From: Thermoactinomyces daqus
GTDB taxonomy: Bacteria; Bacillota; Bacilli; Thermoactinomycetales; Thermoactinomycetaceae
Reading direction: 5' to 3'
Assembly (NCBI RefSeq): GCF_000763315.1
Contig: NZ_JPST01000003.1
Location: 124,001 to 188,000, forward strand
DNA: 64,000 nucleotides
A model generated the notes under the pieces. It was not told the DNA's origin. It was given only the letters and a program-made list of their open reading frames with translations, and ran no database searches. The position numbers and the translations under genes are program-made. Shown piece after piece: positions 30,153-39,890 of this stretch (within the stretch, counting starts at the first letter, position 1; every line of letters starts with the position of its first letter).

Positions 30153-31007
30153 TTATCCTCCTCCGTTCTCTCCATCCACATAACGGCCGTAGTCAGGGAT
30201 GGCGATGCGGTCAAACTCTTTCGCCAGCTTCTCCAGTCCTTGCCGGAGCGCCTCTCCTTTCATCGGCATGCCATGTCCGGCCACGACCCGTAACGGCTTC
30301 AATGCTTCAAGACGCCTGACAGATTCACGGGCGGCCTGCCAATCCGTGGTCCAGTATCGCGGTGGTCCGCAGATTTCCGGCTCCTGCATGATCATTTTAA
30401 ACAGCGAATCCTGTTTCACCGTCAAAAATGCATCACCGGCAATAAGGGAGCGGTCTGCTTCGCGGAAGAGGGAAACATGTCCGGGGGTATGCCCCGGTGT
30501 ATGAATCCACTTCCAACCGGACAGTCCCGGTATCCTGCCGTCTGACGGGAGTTTCCGCACATGATTTCCCAAATCAACAGGGTCGACCGGAAAGAGCGCG
30601 GATAGTTTGGCCACCATTCCTCCCTCCACCGCGGGGTCAGGTTTGGGGTATTTGGACTTTCCCATTAAATAGGGCAATTCCAATTCATGCGCATAAACCG
30701 GTACATCCCATTTTTCCACCAGATCGACAACAGCCCCGACATGGTCGAAATGCCCGTGTGTCAGCACAATTGCTTCAGGCTTGCAATCGTCGCCAAACCA
30801 CTTCTTCGCGGCAGAAACAATCTCATCCGCCGACCCCGGCATCCCTGCATCTGCCAGAATCCATTTCCCCGGTTGATCATCGGAGCCGATCAAACAAACA
30901 TTTACCATTTGCAGAGTCTGACAGTACAGACTAGGAGCCACCTCCTGACTCACTCCGCTTCTGATGGACGTTGCCGGGATCATCGTGCCTTCGATCGTAT
31001 CTTTCAT
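30153..31007 (-). CDS. MBL-fold metallo-hydrolase
   Basis: A metallo-beta-lactamase-fold hydrolase of about 284 residues. Zinc ligands are in LTHGHFDHVGAV (HxHxDH), HTPGHTPGHVSL, AGDAFL and the C-terminal AGHGMPM. The start is uncertain: ATG 31007 has GGGGAGG only 3 bases upstream, while ATG 31019 has AAAGG two bases upstream; the protein sequence does not decide. The substrate is unknown; glyoxalase II-like or lactonase activity are options. It sits between an upstream carboxylesterase and the downstream SDR gene in a probable three-gene cluster. Confidence 0.85.
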   Translation of the reverse strand: MKDTIEGTMIPATSIRSGVSQEVAPSLYCQTLQMVNVCLIGSDDQPGKWILADAGMPGSADEIVSAAKKWFGDDCKPEAIVLTHGHFDHVGAVVDLVEKWDVPVYAHELELPYLMGKSKYPKPDPAVEGGMVAKLSALFPVDPVDLGNHVRKLPSDGRIPGLSGWKWIHTPGHTPGHVSLFREADRSLIAGDAFLTVKQDSLFKMIMQEPEICGPPRYWTTDWQAARESVRRLEALKPLRVVAGHGMPMKGEALRQGLEKLAKEFDRIAIPDYGRYVDGENGGG

Positions 31008-31114
31008 TGTCCTCCCCATCACCTTTCTCTTTTTTGGCTAGTTATGGCCGGTTGATCGCATAAGTATTCGGATGGAAGGCAACTGACAGGGAAGGCACAC
31101 CGGGTTTGGCGGGA

Positions 31115-32044
31115 TCAAAATGCCCGCTTCAATACGTCAGCCACTTTTTGCACCAAATGATTGGCCTGATCAAGCACTTTCGTCATGTTGAAAAATCCGT
31201 GAATCATCCCTTCGTACCGGCAAAGCTCCACAGGTACCCCGGCTTCCTCCAACCGGCTGGCATACGCTTCTCCTTCGTCGCGAAGCGGATCGTATTCCGC
31301 AGTCACCACCAGGGCTGGAGGCAGGCCGCTTAAATCTTCGGCCAGCATGGGTGAGACATGGATATCGAATCGATCTGCCTCTGTCCGCAGATATTGACGG
31401 CCAAAATACAACATATCTTCTTCCGTAAGGAAAAGGCCTTTTCCAAACTCATAATAGGACGGATAGTTTTTCGACACATCGGTGACCGGATAGATCAAAA
31501 CCTGAAAACACAACGCCGGTTCTTTCTTTTCGCGGGCCATGAGCGCGACGACAGCCGCGATATTGCCCCCGGCACTGTCCCCGCCAACCGCGATTCTCCG
31601 CGGGTCCCCGCTGAAAGAGGCAGCATTTTCGGCAACCCACTTGGTCGCAAGGTAACCATCTTCCACCGCCGTCGGAAATTTATGTTCCGGAGCGAGTCGA
31701 TAATCGACAGAGACGACCACGCAGTTCACCCGGTTGGTAATGGTGCGAAGGGGAGAATCAAGCGTGTCCAGATCCCCCAATACCCATCCCCCTCCGTGGA
31801 AATAGACAAAAACCGGAAAAGGTCCCTCACCCGAGGGGGTATAGATGCGGATGTCGATTTCGCCGTCCTTTACCGGAATCCGGCGATCCTCCACCTTGGC
31901 GACCGCTTCCGGAGGTGCAGCAAAATGCTTCACGCTGTTGCGAAACAAATTTCGGCTTTCTTCAGGAGCCAGTTCATGAATGGCAGGCCCTTCCATCTTT
32001 CCCAATTGCTCAAGCAATTGCTTTACCTGCGGATCCAGAGCCAT
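31115..32044 (-). CDS. Carboxylesterase of the hormone-sensitive lipase family
   Basis: A 309-residue alpha/beta hydrolase. Oxyanion-hole HGGGW, nucleophile in GDSAGGN, acid in TAEYDPLRDEGEAY and His in MIHGFFNM: the full HSL-family set, close to thermophilic esterases such as those of Alicyclobacillus. The N-terminal cap helix is present (DPQVKQLLEQLGKMEG). CGGAGG precedes the ATG by 7 bases. It is the first gene of the est-MBL-SDR cluster (107 bases to the next gene). Confidence 0.93.
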   Translation of the reverse strand: MALDPQVKQLLEQLGKMEGPAIHELAPEESRNLFRNSVKHFAAPPEAVAKVEDRRIPVKDGEIDIRIYTPSGEGPFPVFVYFHGGGWVLGDLDTLDSPLRTITNRVNCVVVSVDYRLAPEHKFPTAVEDGYLATKWVAENAASFSGDPRRIAVGGDSAGGNIAAVVALMAREKKEPALCFQVLIYPVTDVSKNYPSYYEFGKGLFLTEEDMLYFGRQYLRTEADRFDIHVSPMLAEDLSGLPPALVVTAEYDPLRDEGEAYASRLEEAGVPVELCRYEGMIHGFFNMTKVLDQANHLVQKVADVLKRAF

Positions 32045-32329
32045 TTTTTCAACCTCCGTTCACCGTTCAATTTACATCCTTTCGCCATCGAAACACAAAA
32101 CCATCCTGATTTGTTGGCGGGGCATAACCCGACATCCCATGACCATTTCACAAAAAAAGGATGCTGCAACTTTTGCGCTTCCTTTTTCGTCCCTTAAAAA
32201 AGGGGATTTTCCCCCTTATTTATTTTATCATTGAGATCGGTTGTTTTGCGCTTATTTCCTTCAAACTTGTGGAATACTTTGTTCAAACCTTTCCTCGTGT
32301 CAGGATAAAAATTGGCTGTGGAGGCATTT

Positions 32330-34156
32330 ATGGAAGGTCATCATTCACTTATTTCCCTCATGATTGTAGTCATCGCCGCCTTTATCGTCCCGATCGTGTT
32401 GCACCGCCTCAAATGGAATTTTATCCCTGTGGTTGTCGCGGAAATCGTGGTCGGTCTCGTTTTGGGCAAAAGCGGATTTTCCATAATCAATCAGGATAAC
32501 TGGCTGGAATTATTATCAATGCTGGGGATTATTTATCTGATGTTTCTCAGCGGCCTGGAGATCGATTTCAATATGATCTTCCAGTCAAGAAAAAAGGAAA
32601 AAGGAGCACCCAATCCGCTGGCAATCGGATTCATCAGTTTTTTGAGCATCATGCTGCTGGCATTTGGGTTATCGATCAGTTTTTACGTGTTCGGGCTGGT
32701 CAAGGCCCCCTTTTTTATGACTCTCATCATCTCCACCATTTCGCTCAGCGTAACCCTGCCGGTCATCAAAGATAAGGGAATTGCCCGCAACACCCTGGGG
32801 CAATCCATTCTGGTCACTGCCGTGATCGCTGATTTTTTAACGATGATCTTGCTGGCTGTTTATGTATCGCTTCGATCTCCGTCCGGATTTAAAAGCATCC
32901 TGTTGCTGATGTCGCTCTTCGTCATCTTTTTTGTGGTCTACCGTTTGATCCACACCTTGAAACCGGCCAACCTGACAGAAAAAATCTCAAAAGAAACGAT
33001 TTCCATCGGAACGCGGGGCGTTTTTGCCCTCATTCTGTTTTTTGTCGCTCTTTCGGAAACCGTTGGAGCCGAAAACATTCTCGGCGCTTTTTTGGCCGGG
33101 ATGATCGTCTCCCTGTTATCTCCCAAAAAATCTTTTGTCAACCAATTAACGGCCTTTGGATTTGGTTTTTTAATTCCCATCTTTTTTGTGATGGTAGGGG
33201 CCAAACTCGATTTAATCAGTCTGATTAAAGATCCGAAAGCCCTGATTACGTTTCCGCTTCTTCTGTTATCCTTTTACCTGTCCAAAGTGCTGGTCGTGTT
33301 TATCTTCCGCCGCTGGTTTGATTGGCACAGCTCCATCGGCTCCGGCTTTTTGCTGACATCCACCTTAAGCCTGGTTATCGCCGGAGCGGCAGTCGGGATG
33401 GACCTCCAGATCATCACCAATACCATGAATACGGCATTGGTTCTGGCCGCGGTCGTCACAGCGATTTTGTCCCCCATTCTCTTTCAGCGGATCATCCCGG
33501 ATGCAGAAGAGAAACAGACAGCCTCGGTCGCATTGGTCGGCATTAATGCCGTCACCCTGAAACTGTCCCACGATCTTCATGAAGACGGTTATGATGTGAC
33601 GCTGTACGGACCAGACAAATCCAATTTGGAACATATGAATGACCGGCCGTTTAAAATCTGCGAAATGCCGGTTGCCGATCCCGAGCATCTCGATGAGCAA
33701 AAAGTGTTTGATAAAGACATTGTGATCGCTTTTACTTCAGATGACCGGCGAAACGTCGATATTGCGATGGCAGCGGAGAAAAAGGGCGTCAAACAAGTGA
33801 TCGCACGCGTGGAAGACCCGAAATTGCAACAGCCGGCGAAGGATTCGCACATTCAGTTCACCTCCGCCTTCTTCTCCAACACAACCCTGGTCAAAGCGAT
33901 GATCGAGTATCCGTCCCTGTTCCGCCTGGTAACGGATGATGCGGGATATTTGATGGAAATCCCCTTGGCCAACCAGCGATACCATCTGACGCGCGTCCGC
34001 GATCTGCCCTTTCTCGGAGACACCCTCATCATCCGCATCTTTCGCGGAAATGAGGCGATCATCCCTCACGGGGACACTTTGCTGCAGGTCGGGGACCGCT
34101 TGATCATCAGCGGAAGCCCGGAATATGTACACAAGCTAAACCACATGCTTCAGTAA
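32330..34156 (+). CDS. CPA2-type cation/proton antiporter with RCK/TrkA domains
   Basis: A 608-residue membrane antiporter. About 12 spans fill residues 1-395 (Na_H_Exchanger family), including LMFLSGLEIDFNMIF and VGAENILGAFLAGMIVSLL. A TrkA-N (RCK) nucleotide-binding domain starts near residue 400 (SVALVGINAVTLKLSHDL) and a TrkA-C domain ends the protein (HGDTLLQVGDRLIISG). This build is that of KefB/YjbQ-like K+/H+ antiporters. ATG 32330 follows GGAGG by 5 bases; the frame stays open a few codons upstream (TTG, GTG). The 285 bases before it are otherwise empty except for divergent promoters. Confidence 0.9.
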   Translation: MEGHHSLISLMIVVIAAFIVPIVLHRLKWNFIPVVVAEIVVGLVLGKSGFSIINQDNWLELLSMLGIIYLMFLSGLEIDFNMIFQSRKKEKGAPNPLAIGFISFLSIMLLAFGLSISFYVFGLVKAPFFMTLIISTISLSVTLPVIKDKGIARNTLGQSILVTAVIADFLTMILLAVYVSLRSPSGFKSILLLMSLFVIFFVVYRLIHTLKPANLTEKISKETISIGTRGVFALILFFVALSETVGAENILGAFLAGMIVSLLSPKKSFVNQLTAFGFGFLIPIFFVMVGAKLDLISLIKDPKALITFPLLLLSFYLSKVLVVFIFRRWFDWHSSIGSGFLLTSTLSLVIAGAAVGMDLQIITNTMNTALVLAAVVTAILSPILFQRIIPDAEEKQTASVALVGINAVTLKLSHDLHEDGYDVTLYGPDKSNLEHMNDRPFKICEMPVADPEHLDEQKVFDKDIVIAFTSDDRRNVDIAMAAEKKGVKQVIARVEDPKLQQPAKDSHIQFTSAFFSNTTLVKAMIEYPSLFRLVTDDAGYLMEIPLANQRYHLTRVRDLPFLGDTLIIRIFRGNEAIIPHGDTLLQVGDRLIISGSPEYVHKLNHMLQ

Positions 34157-34256
34157 AGATGCCTTTGGAAAAATTGCGAGGTTTGCAGGGGAACGGGGCC
34201 CTGAACAACCAAAAAGACCCTTCTCCCGGCTTGTGAAGCTGTTCAGGAAGGAAATG

Positions 34257-34296
34257 AAAAACCGCTTCTGAAAATGCGGATCCAGAAGCGGTTTTT
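34257..34296. terminator. Terminator between the antiporter and spo0M
   Basis: Perfect 14-bp stem (34257-34270 with 34283-34296), AAAAACCGCTTCTG and its complement, 12-base loop. T runs occur on both sides, serving the two convergent genes. Confidence 0.88.
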
Positions 34297-34301
34297 CATT
34301 A

Positions 34302-35330
34302 TTAGGTATTTTTTTCTGTCCCGTTTGGTTTCAACTGTTCAAAAGAGTCGATGATGAGTGCTTCAATTCGTTTTCCCCGATCGCGCAAATCCTCTTCATT
34401 TACCCGGAAGCGGATCTTGCGCTCATCCAGGTCGAGCATATCGTCGACCATACTTTTAAGTCCCTTCCTTTTCTGATCCAATTCAAGTTCAAAAAGGTTT
34501 TTATGCAAATATTCGAGCGAAAATTCGGTGCAATAAGGGCGGTAACGTTCCGGAATGCGCAAACGGTAAAAACGGGCCGGGTCGCGATCAATGCCCAGGC
34601 GTTCCAGAACCTCGTTCACCAATTTCCTCTCTGCCACCCCCAGTTCCTTCTCAAAAAGCGCTTTCATCCTTTCTCCGCCTTCCACGTGATCACTCGCTGA
34701 GATGTTAAGCATCCGGCTGTTCCGGCCGAGGAAGCATTTGATTTCACCGTTCCCTTTCCACAGGAGTGACACCGTGGCCGAAACCAGCCCGCCTGATTCA
34801 AGCGAAATCGATTGGTAATATGGAAAAGCGGGCGCAGTCGAACCAAAGGGAACCATCGGCCCGCTCATTTTGACCACTTTCATGCCCAAGGATTCCAGAA
34901 TATCGAGCAATAATTGCAAATCGCGATGGGGCTGAATCGTGACCTCGTCATTATCGTGCGGATTAATGGCAAAGGGAATGTCCAAATCGGTGATTAAATT
35001 GGTACAAAATCCTTCCCGGAGATAATCGTGAAAAGTACAAGGCATCGTCTCCGGCACTTCAAGCTGAAAGGGGATCACTTTTTCTTCCTGCGGCCGGATC
35101 GTTCCGATCGGTCCGATTTTCACCTGTTTCCATTTAACCGATTTTTTATGGTCATAGCGATATTCGCACACCAGGGTTAATGTGGCATTATTGATTTTCT
35201 GCTCGCTTTTCCCGCCGACGAGACGGAGTTGTCCGCCTACCTTTTCCCCCTGGCGCAATTCTTTTTTCTCCAATATGGTGTCGACAATGGTTCCGCCGAT
35301 GTTCAAACTGGCTAATATCTTCCCAAACAT
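34302..35330 (-). CDS. spo0M: Spo0M-like sporulation-control protein
   Basis: A 342-residue protein. The N-terminal arrestin-like Spo0M domain (MFGKILASLNIGGTIVDTIL; LRQGEKVGGQLRLVGG; FQLEVPETMP) matches B. subtilis Spo0M, which affects sporulation initiation and cell shape. The C-terminal third (from ~230) is charged and mostly helical and longer than in some homologues. GAAGGAG precedes the ATG. Single gene; 161 bases separate it from the next operon. Confidence 0.9.
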   Translation of the reverse strand: MFGKILASLNIGGTIVDTILEKKELRQGEKVGGQLRLVGGKSEQKINNATLTLVCEYRYDHKKSVKWKQVKIGPIGTIRPQEEKVIPFQLEVPETMPCTFHDYLREGFCTNLITDLDIPFAINPHDNDEVTIQPHRDLQLLLDILESLGMKVVKMSGPMVPFGSTAPAFPYYQSISLESGGLVSATVSLLWKGNGEIKCFLGRNSRMLNISASDHVEGGERMKALFEKELGVAERKLVNEVLERLGIDRDPARFYRLRIPERYRPYCTEFSLEYLHKNLFELELDQKRKGLKSMVDDMLDLDERKIRFRVNEEDLRDRGKRIEALIIDSFEQLKPNGTEKNT

Positions 35331-35407
35331 CTTTTTCGTCTCCTTCTGTCATATTGCCCTGTTTTCTTTTCGCTTGTTCTTTCACATTTCCTTCATTTGA
35401 AACCGAA

Positions 35408-35443
35408 AAATACAGAAAACCCCGGACCAGGCTCCCGAGGTTT
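35408..35443 (-). terminator. Terminator of the ABC importer-lyase operon
   Basis: Stem AAACCCCGG (35417-35425) with CCGAGGTTT (35435-35443), one mismatch, then TTTTCTGTATTTTT on the minus strand. Confidence 0.7.
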
Positions 35444-35491
35444 CCCTCACCTTCCCGCTTCCGGGGGCAACCGAAATGACAAGAGTTTTTT

Positions 35492-37009
35492 CTACGATTC
35501 CCCCTGACAGCACTCCTTCACCTTGGCGTCGAGATCCGCTTCGGCTTTCGCCAGCCTCTGCCGCTCCTGCATCAATTTCGCTTTCTCCGACTCCCAAATC
35601 CGCTCGCGCTTCCTGATCATTTCCGTCACCACTTGGGGTGCAGGCCCGCCAGTGCGATCTCTCCTATTGACAAAATACTCAGGATCGGCGATTTTGCCCC
35701 ACATTTTCTCATCCAAATGCAGTGCTTTCCCCGTCACCTTAAGCGCTGCATCGTTCACCCACCCCACCGGAACCTGAGCGAGCCCGAGTTGGGACGAAGA
35801 TGCCTTGGCAGCGACAAACGCGGCAATCGAATGGGCTTTGCGAAACGGGATTCCCTCTGTCCGGAACAGATGATCGGCCAGTTCTGTGATGGTACAGCAA
35901 TATTTTCCGGCCTCGGCGCGGAGTTTGCCCCGGTCGACTTGCATGGTGGCGAGAACAGCCGTTAGCAGGCGGACAACGCGCTCGCTCTTTTCCAGAGCCT
36001 GATACAGGTGGGGCTGCAGATTCTCCTCGGTATCCACAATATCGCCAAACGGAGTATTATGCACCATCATCACGACCGCCTGCGCCTCACCGATCGCGCT
36101 GCTCGACAAAGCGCGGGCATGCTCCAGGCTGACAGGGTTCCGTTTCTGTGGCATGATGCTGCTCACCTGCACATACGGGTCGGCAACGCGGATCACCCCG
36201 GCTTCTTTCGTGCACCAAAACAACAAATTGTGCAAAAAGCGCCCCAAAAACGTCATCAACGATAAAGCTGAAGTGGCCGTTTCCACCAAATAGTCGGCTC
36301 CGCCAATCGCATCATAGGTATTTTCAATCACTTCGGAAAAACCGAGCCAATCACATACCGTCTGCCGGATAATCGGAAAGCCCGTTGCAGAGAGAGCAGC
36401 CGCTCCCATCGGGCTCCGGTTTACCGTTTTGTACGCACTCCAGCATCGTTCCGTTTCGCGGCGCAGTCCGTCAAACACCGCCAGCAGATAATGCGCGAGC
36501 GTAATCGGTTGTGCCGGCTGGGTATGGGTATGAGCCGGCATTAACGTGGAAACGTGCTCCCCGCTCAATTCCAGCAACGTTTTTTTCAACCGCAACAGCT
36601 GCCGGATCAGCGCCAGCAACCTGTCTCTCAACACCATCCGGAAAACGGTGACGCCCAAATCGTTCCGGCTTCGTCCTATGTGCATATTGCCGGCCAGGTC
36701 ATCCCCGATCTCCCCGGCGATTTTCGCTTCCAGCAGGAAAAAGAGATCTTCATGGCGTGGATCATAAGCCAATGCCTGACTGCCTTTCTCCCGGATTTTC
36801 CCGATCGCCCGAAGCATTTGCGCCGCTTCCTGCCTGGAAAGAATCTCCGCATCAAACAGCATCCGGACATGGGCGCGCTGAACTTCCATCATAGCATGAT
36901 ACAAATGATCGCGCTGCAGTTCGAAAACCGGGCGCAGAATGGATTCTGCATAGGTTTTGCCGGGGAAAACGCTTCCGTCTTCCCGGGCAATCCGGTCACA
37001 GAGGCGCAT
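35492..37009 (-). CDS. Argininosuccinate-lyase-like enzyme of an ABC-importer operon
   Basis: A 505-residue member of the fumarase/aspartase superfamily, nearest to ArgH. It has HIGRSRNDLGVT, HTHTQPAQPIT (catalytic His region) and the superfamily signature SSIMPQKRNP with the catalytic Ser. Canonical ArgH reads GRSRNDQ and SSLMPQKKNP, so two substrate-region residues differ, and the C-terminal ~60 residues form a charged helical extension. No argG or other arginine gene is near. It is the last gene behind a binding protein, ATPase and permease, with 57 bases after the permease gene. I infer beta-elimination of fumarate from an imported N-substituted aspartate. ATG 37009 follows GGGGAG. Confidence 0.75.
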   Translation of the reverse strand: MRLCDRIAREDGSVFPGKTYAESILRPVFELQRDHLYHAMMEVQRAHVRMLFDAEILSRQEAAQMLRAIGKIREKGSQALAYDPRHEDLFFLLEAKIAGEIGDDLAGNMHIGRSRNDLGVTVFRMVLRDRLLALIRQLLRLKKTLLELSGEHVSTLMPAHTHTQPAQPITLAHYLLAVFDGLRRETERCWSAYKTVNRSPMGAAALSATGFPIIRQTVCDWLGFSEVIENTYDAIGGADYLVETATSALSLMTFLGRFLHNLLFWCTKEAGVIRVADPYVQVSSIMPQKRNPVSLEHARALSSSAIGEAQAVVMMVHNTPFGDIVDTEENLQPHLYQALEKSERVVRLLTAVLATMQVDRGKLRAEAGKYCCTITELADHLFRTEGIPFRKAHSIAAFVAAKASSSQLGLAQVPVGWVNDAALKVTGKALHLDEKMWGKIADPEYFVNRRDRTGGPAPQVVTEMIRKRERIWESEKAKLMQERQRLAKAEADLDAKVKECCQGES

Positions 37010-37066
37010 GTGCCGTCTCCCCTTTTTATTGTGAAGATGTCGATGTGTCGAAAAGAGCATGTCTGT

Positions 37067-38779
37067 TTAAAGGGTATTTTGCATCTTGACGCCTAAGAAC
37101 CGATTGGAGACAAACATGACCAGCGCGATCAACAAAATCTGATATACCGCATAAGCGGAAGCCTGACCCAGGTTAAACATGCGCAACTGATTCATGATCT
37201 CGATCGAGATCGGCCGATTATCGATGGTATAGAGAAGAACGGAAGAAACAAATTCACCGACAGCCGTCACAAAAGCCAGCAATGCACCGGCCATCATCCC
37301 GGGAAGCACCAGCGGCAAGATCACGCGGCGAAAAGCGGTAAACCATCCAGCCCCGAGATTTCGGGCCGCCTCCTCCAGCGAGTCGTCCAGTTGGGCAAAC
37401 GCCGCACTGGTCGGCCGCACGACCAAGGGAATATGACGGATAAAATAAGCGAGCGGCAAAATCCAAAAAGTCCCGACCAAAACATGGCCAAATCCGAAAA
37501 AAGCAGGGACATTAAAGGCAAAAATCAGGTTCATCGCCACGACCGTCGCCGGCAATGCCCAAGGCAGCATCACGAGAATATCCAGCAGGTTTTTGCCGCG
37601 AAATTTCCGTTTCACCAACAGGTACGCCGTCAAAACGCCGAACAGGAGATTGCCGGCCGTGGCCAGAGCGGCCATCCACAAACTGTTGCGGATCGGTTCC
37701 CAAATCGAGGGATCTTTCATGAGCAGAATGTAATTTTCCAGGCTGAATTCCGTCGGATATGTCTGATATGTCCACGTCCCTTCCGGCACAAATGACAGCA
37801 GGATCAGGGTGAAATGCGGCAGCAACAGCACCGCCACCATGAGGATGCCCAAAAAGACCAGCATCCATTTGACATAAGGATTGCGCACTTCCCTCCGCCA
37901 CCCGCTCACCCCTTTTTCCGATATATGATAATCCCGCCGTCCCTGATGCCACCGCATAAACAGCAAAAAGGAAATCGAGACGACGGACAAGATCACCGAC
38001 TGGACAGCCGCCATCTGCATATCCCCGTTCAATTTGGAAAAATAGATCTGCAGGCTGAGCACGCGGTATCCGCCAGCCAGCAGAAAAGGGGCGGAAAAGG
38101 AAGCCATCGAGGTCATAAACACGAGCAGGGACGCGGCAATCAGCGACGGGGTGAGCAGCGGCAGGGTGATCTTGCGAAACACGGTCCACGGCCCGGCCCC
38201 CAGATTGACGGCAGCCTCTTCAACAGACGGATTCAACCCCTGAAGCGCCGATGAAACCGTCAGATAAAAATAAACATACATGGTGTAAGTGTGAACAAGC
38301 AAGATTCCCGGCACACCCGACAGCGTAAACGGCGGTGTGCTGAGCCCGAGCAAATGCTGCACGGTCCGTGTCACCAGACCTGATTCCCCATACAGAAAAA
38401 GAAAAGACATTACCCCCACCAAAGACGGCAAAACCATGGGCATCACGGCCGCCATCTGAAACAGGCGCCTCCCGGGAAAATCGTACCGGTGGAAGATCAG
38501 CGCCAGAGGAACCCCGATCAATGCGCTGAAAATCACGCTTAGCAGAGAAAGATAGACGCTGTTCCACAACGCTTCCAAATTGGACAGGCTGTCGCCGGTG
38601 AAAAAACGGCGGTATAACTCAAATCCCCAGTGACCGTTAAACCGGATGCTGTTCACAAAAGTTTGCCATGTCGGATAGAGTACATAACCGATCAGCACAA
38701 ACAGAACCGGCAGCAATAAAATCCAGGTGGTTCGATTCCGCCAAACATGCCGCAGCACAATCTCCGCTTTTCTCCTCAT
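37067..38779 (-). CDS. ABC importer permease, fused FbpB-type
   Basis: A 570-residue permease made of two BPD_transp_1 modules (about 12 spans), as in ferric-iron/aminoethylphosphonate transporters. The two EAA loops are visible: EEAAVNLGAGPWTVFRKITLP and EEAARNLGAGWFTAFRRVILP. ATG 38779 overlaps the ATPase stop by 4 bases (ATGA) and has a GGGGAGAGGAGGA site; the open frame continues 83 codons further upstream inside the ATPase gene but is not used. It forms the transporter with the next two genes. Confidence 0.9.
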   Translation of the reverse strand: MRRKAEIVLRHVWRNRTTWILLLPVLFVLIGYVLYPTWQTFVNSIRFNGHWGFELYRRFFTGDSLSNLEALWNSVYLSLLSVIFSALIGVPLALIFHRYDFPGRRLFQMAAVMPMVLPSLVGVMSFLFLYGESGLVTRTVQHLLGLSTPPFTLSGVPGILLVHTYTMYVYFYLTVSSALQGLNPSVEEAAVNLGAGPWTVFRKITLPLLTPSLIAASLLVFMTSMASFSAPFLLAGGYRVLSLQIYFSKLNGDMQMAAVQSVILSVVSISFLLFMRWHQGRRDYHISEKGVSGWRREVRNPYVKWMLVFLGILMVAVLLLPHFTLILLSFVPEGTWTYQTYPTEFSLENYILLMKDPSIWEPIRNSLWMAALATAGNLLFGVLTAYLLVKRKFRGKNLLDILVMLPWALPATVVAMNLIFAFNVPAFFGFGHVLVGTFWILPLAYFIRHIPLVVRPTSAAFAQLDDSLEEAARNLGAGWFTAFRRVILPLVLPGMMAGALLAFVTAVGEFVSSVLLYTIDNRPISIEIMNQLRMFNLGQASAYAVYQILLIALVMFVSNRFLGVKMQNTL

Positions 38780-39861
38780 TCCTCCTCTCCCCTTTGGGCA
38801 AACAGTCGCAATCGTTCTGCGGGAAAGTGAAAGAACAGCGCCTCCCCTTCTTTCATTCCCTGAAAGCGGTGATTGAGGATCAACGAACGCAAGCGGGTTC
38901 CATCCTCCGCTTTCGCCGTGCAGTGAATGGAAAAACCCATAAACTGAATCAGCTCCGTCGTTACGGAAATCGTATTGCTCCCGGGCCCGGTTACGATTTC
39001 CACCGCTTCCGGGCGAATCGACAGCCACATGGTTTCCCCGACCGCCGCCTCCCCTTCCACCGCCGTTACGGGCACTTCAAACAGGGCGGAGGCAGCGCAA
39101 ACCAAAACCGAATCACCTTCCCGTTTGAGCACAGTCGCAGGCAAGAGATTGGTCTCACCGACGAAAGAAGCGACAAACGCATTCTTCGGGGATTGGTAAA
39201 TTTCCTCCGGGGTTCCTACCTGTTGGCATGTTCCTCTCTGAAAAACGGCAATGCGGTCGCTCATCGTGAGCGCTTCTGTCTGATCATGAGTCACATAGAC
39301 GGTCGTGATGCCGAACGAGCGGTGCAGCGCCAAAATCTCCGACCGCATCTCCTCCCGCAAACGTGCATCCAAATTGCTCAAGGGTTCATCCAGCAGCAGG
39401 ATGCTCGGCCGAATCACCAGGGCACGGGCCAGCGCCACCCGTTGCTGCTGCCCGCCGCTGAGTTCGGATATTTTGCGATCTTCAAAACCCTCCAAGCGTA
39501 CGCGCTGCAAAATGTCTTTCACCCGTTTTGTTCGTTCCGGTTTGGAAAGTTTGCGGACAGTAAGCCCAAAGGCCACATTTTCCATCACCGTCATATGTGG
39601 AAACAAAGCGTAATTTTGAAAAACCATTCCCGTATTGCGCTTATGCGGCGGGACGGAAGTGATCTCCCGTTCTCCCAGAAAAATCCTCCCTTCACTCGGG
39701 AAGGTAAAACCGGCAATCATGCGCAGGGTCGTTGTTTTCCCGCAGCCACTGGGACCGAGCAAAGTAAAAAATTCTCCGTTCCTGATCTCCAGATTCAAGT
39801 TTGCCACTCCGATGACATCCTGAAAGCGCTTGGTAATCGCTTCAAAGCGAACACTGCTCAT
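38776..39861 (-). CDS. ABC importer ATPase, FbpC/PotA type
   Basis: A 361-residue ATPase: Walker A GPSGCGKTT (37-45 region), Q-loop QNYALFPH, signature LSGGQQQRVALARAL, Walker B LLLDEPLSNLD, switch TVYVTHDQTEAL, and a C-terminal TOBE domain (MWLSIRPEAVEI). ATG 39861 follows GGGAGG; an in-frame GTG nine codons earlier is less supported. It energises the fused permease. The binding-protein gene is 29 bases upstream. Confidence 0.93.
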   Translation of the reverse strand: MSSVRFEAITKRFQDVIGVANLNLEIRNGEFFTLLGPSGCGKTTTLRMIAGFTFPSEGRIFLGEREITSVPPHKRNTGMVFQNYALFPHMTVMENVAFGLTVRKLSKPERTKRVKDILQRVRLEGFEDRKISELSGGQQQRVALARALVIRPSILLLDEPLSNLDARLREEMRSEILALHRSFGITTVYVTHDQTEALTMSDRIAVFQRGTCQQVGTPEEIYQSPKNAFVASFVGETNLLPATVLKREGDSVLVCAASALFEVPVTAVEGEAAVGETMWLSIRPEAVEIVTGPGSNTISVTTELIQFMGFSIHCTAKAEDGTRLRSLILNHRFQGMKEGEALFFHFPAERLRLFAQRGEEE

Positions 39862-39890
39862 GGCTGCCTCCCATCCGGATTTCGGCACTG